From positions 392,814,249 to 392,878,248 of the forward strand of contig NC_061510.1 of assembly GCF_022539505.1 (NCBI RefSeq): a DNA stretch of 64,000 bases, read 5' to 3'. Position 1 is the stretch's first letter. Every line of letters begins with the position of its first letter. Source of the DNA: Lolium rigidum (taxonomy: Eukaryota > Streptophyta > Magnoliopsida > Poales > Poaceae). The notes below the pieces were generated by a model that saw only the letters and a program-made list of their open reading frames with translations, did not search any database and was not told the origin of the DNA. Shown here piece by piece: positions 55,451 to 64,000 of this stretch. The position numbers and the translations under genes were made by a program.

Positions 55451-57048
55451 TGATGGCGTGTATTTCACACGTTCGTTGGGCAACCCCAAGAGGAAGGTAT
55501 GATGCGCACAGCAGCAAGTTTTCCCTCGGAAAGAAACCAAGGTTTATCGAACCAGGAGGAGCCAAGAAGCACGTTGAAGGTTGATGGCGGCGGGATGTAG
55601 TGCGGCGCAACACCGGAGATTCCGGCGCCAACGTGGAACCCGCACAACACAACCAAAGTACTTTGCCCCAACTAAACGAGTGAGGTTGTCAATCTCACCG
55701 GCTTGCTGTAACAAAGGATTAACCGTATTGTGTGGAAGATGATTGTTTGCAGAGAAAATAGTAAAAACAAGTATTGCAGCAGATTTGTATTTCAAGTATT
55801 AAAGAATGGACCGGGGTCCACAGTTCACTAGAGGTGTCTCTCCCATAAGATAAAAGCATGTTGGGTGAACAAATTACGAGTCGGGCAATTGACAAATAGA
55901 GAGGGCATAACAATGCACATACATGACATGATAAGTATAGTGAGATTTAATTGGGCATTACGACAAAGTACATAGACCGCCATCCAACCGCATCTATGCC
56001 TAAAAAGTCCACCTTCGAGGTTATCATCCGAACCCCTCCAAGTATTAAGTTGCAAAGCAACGAGACAATTGCATTAAGTATGGTGCGTAATGTAATCAAC
56101 AACTACATCCTCGGACATAGCGCCAATGTTTTATCCCTAGTGGCAACAAGCACAACACAACCTTAGAACTTTCACGTCATCGTCCCGGTGTCAATGCGGG
56201 CATGAACCCACTATCGAGCATAAGTACTCCCTCTTGGAGTTAAAAGTAAAAACTTGGCCGAGCCTCTACTAGAAACGGAGAGCATGCAAGATCATAAACA
56301 ACACATGTGTAATAACTTGATAATTAACATGACATGGTATTCTCTATCCATCGGATCCCGACAAACACAACATATAGAATTACGGATAGATGATCTTGAT
56401 CATGTTAGGCAGCTCACAAGATCCAACAATGAAGCACAATGAGGAGAAGACAACCATCTAGCTACTCGCTATGGACCCATAGTCCAGGGGTGAACTACTC
56501 ACTCATCACTCCGGAGGCGACCATGGCGGTGTAGAGTCCTCCGGGAGATGAATCCCCTCTCCGGCGGGGTGCCGGAGGAGATCTCCGAGATCCCCCGAGA
56601 TGGGATCGGCGGCGGCGGCGTCTCGGTAAGGTTTTCCGTATCGTGGTTTTTCGCATCGGGGTTTCGCGACGGAGGCTTTAAGTAGGCGGAAGGGCAGAGT
56701 CGGGGCCGGACGAGGGGCCCACACCACGGGCGGCGCGGGCCCCCCTTGGCCGCGCCGCCATGTGGTCTGGCCACCTCGTGGCCCCACTTCGTATGTTCTT
56801 CGGTCTTCCGGAAGCTCCGTGGAAAAATAGGCCCCGGGTCTTTGTTTCGTCCAATTCCGAGAATATTTCGTTACTAGGATTTCGAAACCAAAAACAGCAT
56901 AAAACGAGAACCGGCACTTCGGCATCTTGTTAATAGGTTAGTTCCAGAAAATGCACGAATATGACATAAAGTGTGCATAAAACATGTAGGTATCATCAAT
57001 AATATGGCATAGAACATAAGAAATTATCGATACGTCGGAGACGTATCA
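55451..57048 (-). repeat. G3 5' LTR (1598 bp)
   Basis: Full-length LTR with the terminal inverted repeat GATACGTCGGAGACGTATC at 57029-57047. It carries CGAG at several sites where the 3' LTR has CAG. Confidence 0.93.
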
Positions 57049-57053
57049 GACCC

Positions 57054-58660
57054 AAGCGAGCGTGCCAGAGGTCCACGCCGGTGGCGAGGGCGACGGGGGC
57101 GGCGGATGTGGAGGGCGAGGAGTGCACTGGGTAGAGGTCGCCGGGACTGTCACATCGGAGGAGCACCATCCGGGTTCGGGAATCCTTGACAGAGAAGCCA
57201 AACAAGTCAAACTCGACAGTCACAGGATTATCACGTGTAAATTGCTTAACAGAGACAAGATTTTTAATGAGGTTAGGGGAAACTAAGACGTTAGACAAAG
57301 AGAGTCGGGTGGATGTAGACGGAAAAGAAGTATGGCCTATATGAGTTATGGGAAGAGAGGAGCCGTCACCGACGGTGATGCGAGTGGAAGTGGTGACGGG
57401 GCGGGAGGTATGGAGAGTACCGGGATGGGAAGCCATATGAGCGGAGGCGCCTGTGTCCATGTGCCAGTCGCCGCCTCCAGCATACGCGGACGGTGTTGGG
57501 GCGGCGTGCAGCGCGGCGATGAGGGCCGGGTCCCAGGGCGCGGGAGGCGTCGGGGGCAGCGGTGGTAGCCCGCCTGGCTGCGACGGCGGCCCGAACGCGT
57601 AGGGTCCGTAGGGCGGCAGGTACTGCTGCGGCGCGGCGAAGAACGCCTGGTGTGAGGATGGCCGCGAGCCGAGGACACCAGGGGCGGGCGCGCGGGGCAC
57701 CGGCATGGAGTATGCGTGGACGACGCCGGTCCAAGGGTTTTGCCCGGCGTACCACGGAGCCGGCTGGAAGTACGGCTGCTGCGGACGGGCAGCGCCACCC
57801 GTGGGCGGCTGCTGTGCCGGAGGCTGCTGCTGCTGGCGACCGCCGCGACGACCCCCGCGGCGACGATTGTTGTTGTTGGCGGGTTGAGCCGGGGTCGGTG
57901 GCGGGGGCGCCTGCTGGTAGGCCGGCGGATGGGGAAAGCCGGGCGGAGGGCGAGCGACGGGAGGCGCCGGGCCGGCGCGGGTGCCGGTAGTGAGGGCGGT
58001 GTGCGTCGCGCGAGACCGCACCATCTGCAACCTGCGCTCCTCGAGCTTGAGGTACGCCACGACCTTGGGGAAGGTGGGGTCCGGGAGGAGGGTGAGGTTG
58101 GAGGCAGCGTTCCCGTAGTCCTAGTGCAGGCCGGCGGTGAAGGTGGTGATGAGAAGCTCGTCGCCGATAGGCTCGCCAAGATCACAGAGCTCGTCCGCAA
58201 TCTTTTTGAGGCGCATGGAGTAGTCGTCGATGGAGGAGTCGAGTTGATGGCAGCCGTAGACCTCGCCATGAAGGAGAACCTTGCGCTGAAGCTTGTTGTC
58301 GGTGAAGAGACCGTTGAGCTTGATCCAGACGGCGCGGGCGTCATCCTCGTCGGCCACCACCGTGTGGAAGAGGTCGGTGGAGATGGTGAGGTAGAACCAA
58401 CGGATGATGGTGGCGTCGATGATCATCCACTCCTCGTCGTTGACCATGAGGCGAGAGTCCACGGAGCCGTCGACGTGGCTGTGAAGAAGAAACTCGCGAA
58501 AAACAAGGGAGAAGTACCGCTTCCAAGGAGAGTAGGACGCGGAGGTCTGGCTGAGAGTTACCGGGACGCGATCGGCGATGTTGAGGTCGCGGATGAGAGC
58601 CATGTCCGGGCCAGCAAAGGGGTTGCTGCCGGAGGAGATGGAGGAGGACGGAGATTGCAT
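57054..58660 (-). pseudogene. Copia gag and protease (5' part of the polyprotein)
   Basis: The ATG at 58660 starts MQSPSSSISSGSNPF. The Copia Gag domain follows (SYSPWKRYFSLVFREFLLHS, ARAVWIKLNGLF, DDYSMRLKKIADELCDLGEP, a UBN2-like pattern), with one in-frame TAG at 58121-58123. A Pro/Gln/Gly-rich basic segment with NNNNRRRGGRRGG replaces the usual CCHC knuckle. The protease has WHMDTGASAHMASHPG (D-T-G active site). The segment ends in the pre-integrase motif DLWHARLG at 57054, where G3 is inserted; the next codons (HPN) are at 50324. PBS and LTR lie immediately upstream (58828-58993). Confidence 0.9.
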
Positions 58661-58827
58661 GGCGGCGTCGAGGCGAAGGGGCGCGCGGTGGGGCGGCGCG
58701 GTGGGGCAGCGGCGGCGGCGCAGGAGAGAGCGCGGCGGCGGCGGCGCGAGGAAGGCGCGGCAGCGGCGGTGGCGGCGCGAGGAAGGCGCGGCAGCGGCGG
58801 CGGCTAGGTTAGGAGTCGTGGGAGGAA

Positions 58828-58837
58828 TCTGATACCA
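58828..58837 (-). other. Copia primer binding site (initiator tRNA-Met type)
   Basis: Minus strand TGGTATCAGA directly adjoins the 5' LTR, the standard primer site of plant Copia elements. Confidence 0.9.
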
Positions 58838-58993
58838 TGTAGAAGACTAGGGTTTTGGGTGCAAGCGGAATACATTGATCGGTGCACCAAGGCACGTATA
58901 TATAGTTACATGATGCGGGCCTCTACCTCAACTATACAAGGAACTAGGAGGTGGGCCGGGTACACAATATACACGTACACAATATATTCAACA
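58838..58993 (-). repeat. Copia 5' LTR (156 bp)
   Basis: TGTTGAATATATTG...CTTCTACA on the minus strand. The TATA box CTATATATAC (minus, about 58905-58896) is the probable element promoter. Unusually short LTR. Confidence 0.93.
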
Positions 58994-60323
58994 TAATTGA
59001 TGATTTTCTTGTTATGCAATGTCTAGGGCCATCGTTTGATGGTTATGTTTACTTGCCTGCGTTGGATACGAGAGGAGGGATACTTCTAGCCTGGAATAAG
59101 TCCATTGTGGACATTGAGAGTGTGAGCTACGACGACTATGCGGTCACGGGGGAGGTGATCCCTCGGGATAATAATAGATGGTGGATTACCACCGTATATG
59201 GGCCGCAAACAAACGAGGACAAGTTGAGTTTCCTCCGTGAGCTTGCGGAGAGGAGGAGTCTATGTACGCGGAGGAGAAAAACAACGATCGCTTGGACAGG
59301 GGCATGATGGCGAGATTCAGGAGTTTTGCTCAGGAGCATGAGATCAAAGACCTCTACCTGCATGGGAGGAGGTTCACTTGGAGTAGCGAGAGAGAGGTTC
59401 CCACGCTTACTCGCGTCGACCGGGCGTTTGCATCAGTGGACTGGGACCTCATGAACCCGGACTCTATCTTGCAGGCGCTTTCTTCCTCGGTATCGGATCA
59501 TGCACCGCTACACCTTTCGCTGAGCGCGGCGTTTAGGCCAAAGATTAGGTTCAAGTTTGAGGCCTTCTGGCTAAACCTTGAGGGCTTCGAGGAGGCCCTT
59601 ACTGAGGCTTGGGTCTGCGACCCCAGCATTGTGGACCCTTTCAGGCGCCTGGACGCTCTATTCCGCAATGCGGCGGAGTTCTTCCAGGCGTGGGGCGAGA
59701 GGAAAGTGGGCAATATCAAACTGAAGATTGCCATGGCCAACACCTTGATCCTAAGATTCGATGTGGCACAAGAGTCGAGAACGCTCACGCATGCGGAGGC
59801 GTGGCTGAGTAGAACGCTTAAGCTTGTGGTGTTGGGGTTGGCATCCCTAGAGCGCACGATTGCTAGGCAAAGATCGAGAATCGGGTGGTTACGAGAGGGC
59901 GACGCTAACACTAAGTTGTTCCATGCGGTGGCTAACGGGAGGAGGACCAAAAACTATATTGCCTCCGTGAGAGTAGGTGAGGAGACGGTCACAACACAAG
60001 AGAGGAAAAATGAGGTCTTCACCGAGGCTTTTGACAGACTGATTGGGAGCATCCATAACCGGGAGTATACACTTAACCTCGAGGCCTTAAACATACCCAT
60101 AGCGAGCTTGAGTGATTTGGACTCCATGTTCACGGAAGAAGAGGTATGGAACACCATTCGAGAGATGCCAGGAGATAGGGCACCGGGGCCGGATGGGTTC
60201 CCCGGCGCCTTCTACCAGAGAGCGTGGCCAATCATAAAGCCTGACATACTCGCTGGGTTCATGAAGCTGTGTGTGGGTGATGGGAGAGGTTTTGCCCGGC
60301 TGAACCGTGCGTTGATCACCCTC

Positions 60324-60691
60324 TGACATAGGCATCCCCAATGGGCCTGCCGAAGAAGGTACCTGGGGTTTACTGGAGGCCCACGACCCGAGGTTTTACA
60401 TAGTTTGGAAAGATAGAATTGTATTAGGAATATCAACTTGTAATTATTACGGGACGGTTCAGAAACCTTCCCGAACTTTGTAACTTGTGTATTACGAAAC
60501 CCTCGGCTCCGCCTCCTATATAAGGGGGAGTCGAGGGACAAATAGAGGATCGATTCATTGTTTCACGCAACCCTGATTTTCATAGCAGTCGAGTACTTTT
60601 CCGGCTGAAACCTTCGAGATCTACTTGCCATCTACTTCCAACTAAACCCTAGTCTACAACTCGTAGGCATTGATAAGTTAATCCTTTATCA
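60324..60691 (+). repeat. solo LTR inside the LINE RT domain
   Basis: 368 bp, TGACATAGGC...CTTTATCA, flanked by CCCTC (60319-60323 and 60692-60696). It has a TATA box TATATAAG at 60517-60524. No internal region, so it is the product of LTR-LTR recombination. Orientation is inferred from the TATA box. Its family differs from G1-G3, the intron-2 Gypsy and the Copia. Confidence 0.9.
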
Positions 60692-62896
60692 CCCTCATAC
60701 CTAAGAATCCGGATGCTATGGAGACCAAGGATTTTAGGCTGATAAGCCTGGTACATAGCTTTGCGAAGCTGTTCTCAAAAATCATCGCCAATCGTCTACG
60801 ACCGAGGTTGGGAGATATTGTGAGTATGAATCAATCCGCGTTCATCAAACACCGGAGTTTACAAGATAACTTTGTGCTTGTGAGGCAAGTGGCTAGGAAG
60901 ATTAACATGAGAAGGCAAACCGGACTGCTGCTAAAACTTGACCTAGCCCACGCCTTCGATTCAATCTCATGGAGTTTTTTGTTCGAGGTTCTGAGGAAAA
61001 TGGGTTTTGGCGACAGATTCCGGAAGTGGATAGCATTGTTTTTGTATACGGCAAACACGAGGGTCATGGTGAATGGTGTTCCGGGAGACCGCATTTATCA
61101 CGGTCGAGGCTTGAGACAGGGCGACCCCACGTCGCCCATGCTTTTTGTGGCGGCTATGGAGTCCCTCTCCGCCATGATCACCAAGGCGGCTGAGGAGGGA
61201 CTGTTCGGGAATTTGGCTTCCATCTCCCCCTACAGAGAATCTCGGTGTACGCCGACGACATCGTCATTTTCATCAAACCGGAGTGCAGGGAGTTGTGGGC
61301 GGTTCGACACATGCTTAGTCTGTTTGGAGAGGCCTCGGGCCTGCGTGTAAACTTCCGAAAGACGACGGCCACTTTGATTCATGGGACACGTGAGGAGGAG
61401 GAGGAGAGGGCTGCTCAGATCCTGGGGGGTGAGCTCGCGAGATTCCCGATCTGATACCTTGGACTCCAGTTGGCGCTGAGGCCCCTATCCAAAGCGGAGT
61501 GGCAGCCACTACTGGACCAGGTTACCAAGTGCGTGCCTGCATGGCAAAGAGGTCTCATCAGGAGAGAGGGGAGGCTTGTTCTGGTTAACTCAGTAGTGGC
61601 GGCGAGAGCATTGCACCAAATGGTGGTGGCGGAGGCGCCTATGTGGCTTTTGGAGGACATAAATAGATGGATGAGAGCGTTCTTTTGGGCTGGAAAGGAG
61701 GAGGTCCAAGGGGGCCAGTGTCTAGTCGCTTGGAGGAGCATATGCAAGCCAAAGGAGTTTGGCGGGATGGGTGTGAAAGACTTGAGATTGCAAGGGCTCG
61801 CCTTGAGAGTGAGATGGATGTGGCTTAGTCGCACGGACCCGGAGAGGCCTTGGCAAGGTCTACCCGGGCTGAACGACCCTATGGTGGCGGGAGTGTTCCA
61901 GAGCATGGCGCACTTTAGCGTGGGAGATGGACGGCTGACCTACTTCTGGAGAGATAGATGGATTAATGGATACACAGCGGAGGAGCTAGCGCCAGAGGTC
62001 TTTGCCAAGGTTACCACCAGACGGAAGAACACTAGATTAGTGGCGGAGGCTTTGCAAGGGGATGTTTGGATTGACGACATCCCAGGAGAGATGACGGTTG
62101 AACTTTGGGGACAATGCCTAATTCGATGGGAGGCGGTCGAAAACGTGGAGAGAGACACCTCCAGACCGGACCAAATCTCCTGGAAAGGCGCGGAGTCAGG
62201 AGCATACATGGCAAAATGCACCTATGAGATGCTCTGCCAAGGGAGCGTGCGTTGGAGTATGAGCACACCGGTATGGGGCTCTTTTGCACCCATGAAATGC
62301 AAGATCTTCATATGGTTGGTCTTGAAATACCGCTTGGGGACCTCTGACAGGAGAGCGAGGCACGGGCTACAGGAGCATCCGGATGCATGTTACACATGCC
62401 TACAAGATGAGGATAACGTTGACCATATTTTCACCTTATGTCCTTATGCAAGACAGGTCTGGTGCAGGGTGGTGCAAAGCGCAGAGCTGCAGATCGCCGA
62501 CCCTGGAGCCTCAGGCTGTCTACAGAGGTGGTGGACGGAGGCCCGCAAGCGGGTGAGGAGGATGGATAGGAAGCGTTTCGACTCCTTGGTCATTAGCACG
62601 ACATGGACACTATGGAAACAGCGAATCGCTAGGGCTTTCGGAAATGAGAGAGAGCAGAAGACGGTGGATCAAATGGTGATACAGATCAGGGATGACTTCC
62701 ACCTTTGGGAGAGCGCCAAGAGAGGAGGGAGGCTAGATATAGCGAGAGAGTAGGCCTAGGTGGAGGACGGGTGGCGTGTGTGTGTGTTCGCAGCGTCACA
62801 GTGATGTTCTTGTAATTTGACACTCTTTTCCCTTCTATAAAGATAAGGCACGTTTTTGAGCGTGCTCTCGAAAAAAAAAGTAAACTATCCCAAAAC

Positions 62897-63566
62897 TTCT
62901 TTGATGTTCAGTCGGCCAGCCATGCTTGAGGGTACCGTGATTAGAAGATCATCAGAGATCTGGGTCAAGTACCGATAGGGGGCAAGTATCGATCTGATAC
63001 CAAAACCTCATGAAACTCTCTGAAGATTGGAAATGTATCAGGAAATATGAAATGATGGGATACTTCGTGTGTATGGGATCTGAGATTTGTATGGGTGTGG
63101 TGCGTTGGGTGTTTGAAATCACGGACTTGCTGATTTGAAAATGACTATGTGTGGATGTGGCTGAAATCATGGGCGCGATTATGGACTTGCGGATTTGGAA
63201 AATGATGTGGCTGAAATCATGGGCACGACGGGTTTTTGGAAAGTGTCTAAAATCGTGGACTTTGTTGCTGCGGTAGTTTTTTTTTGTAAGTGGTTTGGTG
63301 GGAGGGCAAAATGGTTAGATAAAATATGTAGGCCAAAACTTTTGACCGGAGGAAACAGAACCACGCTTCATCCTTTTAATATAGTAGAGAGAGGAAATTG
63401 CGTAGACCAGTAACTCTTGGGGCAAACATTGTGCAAACCAGTCACTTTGACTTTATTTTTGAGTGTAACTCATTGCAAAGAGCTGTAATGACCAAATTAA
63501 ACATGTTAACAACATAGTAACTGGTAAAGGAGACCCACATGAGGTGGCCTGGCTGGCATGGTGGTA
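62897..63566. other. intergenic sequence right of the LINE
   Basis: No gene. An imperfect tandem duplication (63122-63180 and 63181-63229) shares GGACTTGC, GATTTG and ATGTGGCTGAAATCATGGGC; the second copy lacks about 12 bases. Confidence 0.5.
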
Positions 63567-63569
63567 TTA

Positions 63570-64000
63570 GAGCATCTCCAGCAGATAATGTACATACAAA
63601 AATAACTACCATCTACAACACCTTAGTTTAAAAAATAAACAGCCCCAGCTGATGATGTGGATGTAAAAAAAGCCTCAAAAATATTACACTGCGATGCAAA
63701 GAGGTGATGTATCGTAAACCAATGGTCGCGCTTGAGCTCAAACTGATGTTTTGTCGTCATTCCCCACCCCTGCGAGCTGCCACACCGCGGCCGGCCAAAT
63801 TCGGCCAGCTGCCGCTGGGAACAAAGTCGTTGTCGCTCCCTGTCGCCTGTTGGCCCTCGCCCCGCCTCGCCGAACTCGTCAAGCAGCTAGAGATGGCCAG
63901 TGCGCGGCCACCGTGGTGAAAATACATCGCCCACTGGCTCGATTCCGGCTTGCCGTGGCCATCGTCGGCCATCTGGGGGAGGGGCGGCAACGACGTACTG
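63570..64000. mobile_element. PIF/Harbinger-type element, left end (runs off right edge)
   Basis: Starts GAGCATCTCCAGCAG at 63570-63584, preceded by TTA (63567-63569), the superfamily's target trinucleotide. The TIR resembles but is not identical to the element at 3376. A GC-rich stretch near 63770-64000 has no frame I recognise. The right end is not in the window. Confidence 0.6.

Larger units (their letters stand above)
50330..57048 (-). mobile_element. G3: non-autonomous Gypsy LTR retrotransposon inserted in the Copia
   Basis: 6719 bp, minus strand, TSD GACCC (50325-50329 and 57049-57053). LTRs 50330-51921 (3') and 55451-57048 (5'). The internal region of 3.5 kb holds a primer site (about 55422-55439, one mismatch to the G2 site), a truncated gag (54514-55195), the shared untranslated block and a polypurine tract next to 51921. 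It closely resembles G1 in lacking the N-terminal Gag half and the protease. No pol. It interrupts the Copia frame inside LWHARLG/HPN. Confidence 0.93.
47402..58993 (-). mobile_element. Copia-type LTR retrotransposon with 156-bp LTRs, split by G3
   Basis: Minus-strand element flanked by TAATT (47397-47401 and 58994-58998). LTRs of about 156 bp (47402-47557 and 58838-58993) appear identical apart from one terminal base. Order on minus: 5' LTR, primer site TGGTATCAGA (initiator-Met type), Gag (58660), protease WHMDTGASAHM, GAG-pre-integrase LWHARLG, the G3 insertion, integrase, reverse transcriptase YVDD, RNase H, a polyguanine tract (complement of 17 C at 47556-47572), 3' LTR. That gene order is diagnostic of Copia. 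Without G3 it is about 4.9 kb, a normal full length. Confidence 0.93.
47265..62753 (+). pseudogene. LINE ORF2 (endonuclease, reverse transcriptase, zinc-binding RT-associated domain), broken
   Basis: The ATG at 47265 (MDCTFEILC) is followed by a TAG at 47292-47294 where family members have Trp. Then NVRGLNDPAKRDAVREFV and the endonuclease strand CVVCLQET, where Copia inserted at 47401. The endonuclease continues from 58999 (GGILLAWN, WWITTVYGPQ), but the GDFN motif is missing between ELAERR (about 59250) and YAEEKNNDRLDRG (59262). RT: PGPDGFPGAFYQ (about 60186), solo LTR at 60324, FRLISLVHSFAKLFSKIIAN, LKLDLAHAFDSISW, RGLRQGDPTSP, a frame change near 61230, the catalytic YADD at 61245, and a TGA at 61452-61454. 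The zinc-binding domain FAPMKCKIFIWLVLKYRLGT ... CYTCLQDEDNVDHIFTLCPY follows, and the stop is at 62751-62753. Confidence 0.9.
46562..62879 (+). mobile_element. L1-type LINE, 5'-truncated, interrupted by Copia and a solo LTR
   Basis: Plus-strand non-LTR retrotransposon beginning inside ORF1 (hence 5'-truncated, the usual LINE fate) and ending in a short poly-A tail at 62871-62879. Removing the Copia insertion (47402-58993) and solo LTR (60324-60691) with their duplications leaves about 4.35 kb. ORF1 remnant 46562-47224, ORF2 47265-62753. Both carry stops and frame changes, so this copy is dead. It is the oldest layer of the right-hand nest because two other elements are inserted in it. Confidence 0.92.

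Noticed and set aside
57716..58807. 363-codon plus-strand ORF across the Copia 5' region
   Set aside because: It is the opposite strand of Copia gag/protease; high GC removes stops. It has no coding similarity.

Overview
This is a eukaryotic nuclear window from a grass, most likely a Pooideae cereal or forage relative (Avena/Lolium/Triticeae type; I cannot choose between them). The evidence is several LTR retrotransposons whose LTRs end in the grass signature TGATACGTC...GACGTATCA, a tRNA-Asp-like primer site, PIF/Harbinger ends of the type GAGCATCTCCAGCAG with TTA target duplications, plant L1-type LINEs, and a plant sterol-dehydrogenase gene with introns. Nothing looks prokaryotic. Most of the sequence is nested transposable elements. 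LAYOUT. (1) 1-12719 is a three-layer nest. A minus-strand Gypsy element (G1) runs off the left edge. Its 5' LTR was split by a PIF/Harbinger-type DNA element (3376-12600), and the ORF of that element was split by a complete plus-strand Gypsy element (G2, 4063-12225, TSD GCAGG) that encodes only Gag and protease. (2) 12720-13741 is a truncated minus-strand LINE. (3) 15013-34483 (minus) is the one convincing host gene: eight exons with consistent GT-AG junctions and phases give an uninterrupted 368-residue protein of the plant 3beta-hydroxysteroid-dehydrogenase/decarboxylase family (sterol C-4 demethylation). Its introns are inflated by a 7.2-kb Gypsy element (20673-27848, TSD ACTTT) with gag remnants and an antisense ORF, a MITE-like element (30198-30592), and a 1.45-kb poly-A-tailed retroposon (31248-32697). 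(4) 34484-46544 is mostly non-coding and AT-rich. It holds a Harbinger ORF1 (SANT/Myb-like) pseudogene, an unidentified exon-like ORF, a 60-bp tandem duplication and a 22-bp minisatellite of about 19 copies. (5) 46562-62879 is a 5'-truncated L1-type LINE with a 17-bp TSD. It is interrupted by a minus-strand Copia element (47402-58993, TSD TAATT), which is itself interrupted by a minus-strand non-autonomous Gypsy (G3, 50330-57048, TSD GACCC), and further right by a solo LTR (60324-60691, TSD CCCTC). (6) 62897-64000 is non-coding sequence entering another Harbinger-type element at 63570. HOW THE PARTS RELATE. G1, G2 and G3 share LTRs, PBS and 3' untranslated blocks, but G1 and G3 lack much of the gag-PR that G2 has, and none has reverse transcriptase or integrase. 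They look like tiers of one non-autonomous group that depends on a partner elsewhere. Repeat copies differ from one another repeatedly by CTG versus CTCG (CAG versus CGAG), and one such site is exactly the frameshift that breaks the G2 gag. That pattern looks systematic, either a consensus error at CHG sites or an unusual mutation process, and should be resolved before any frameshift here is read as biology.
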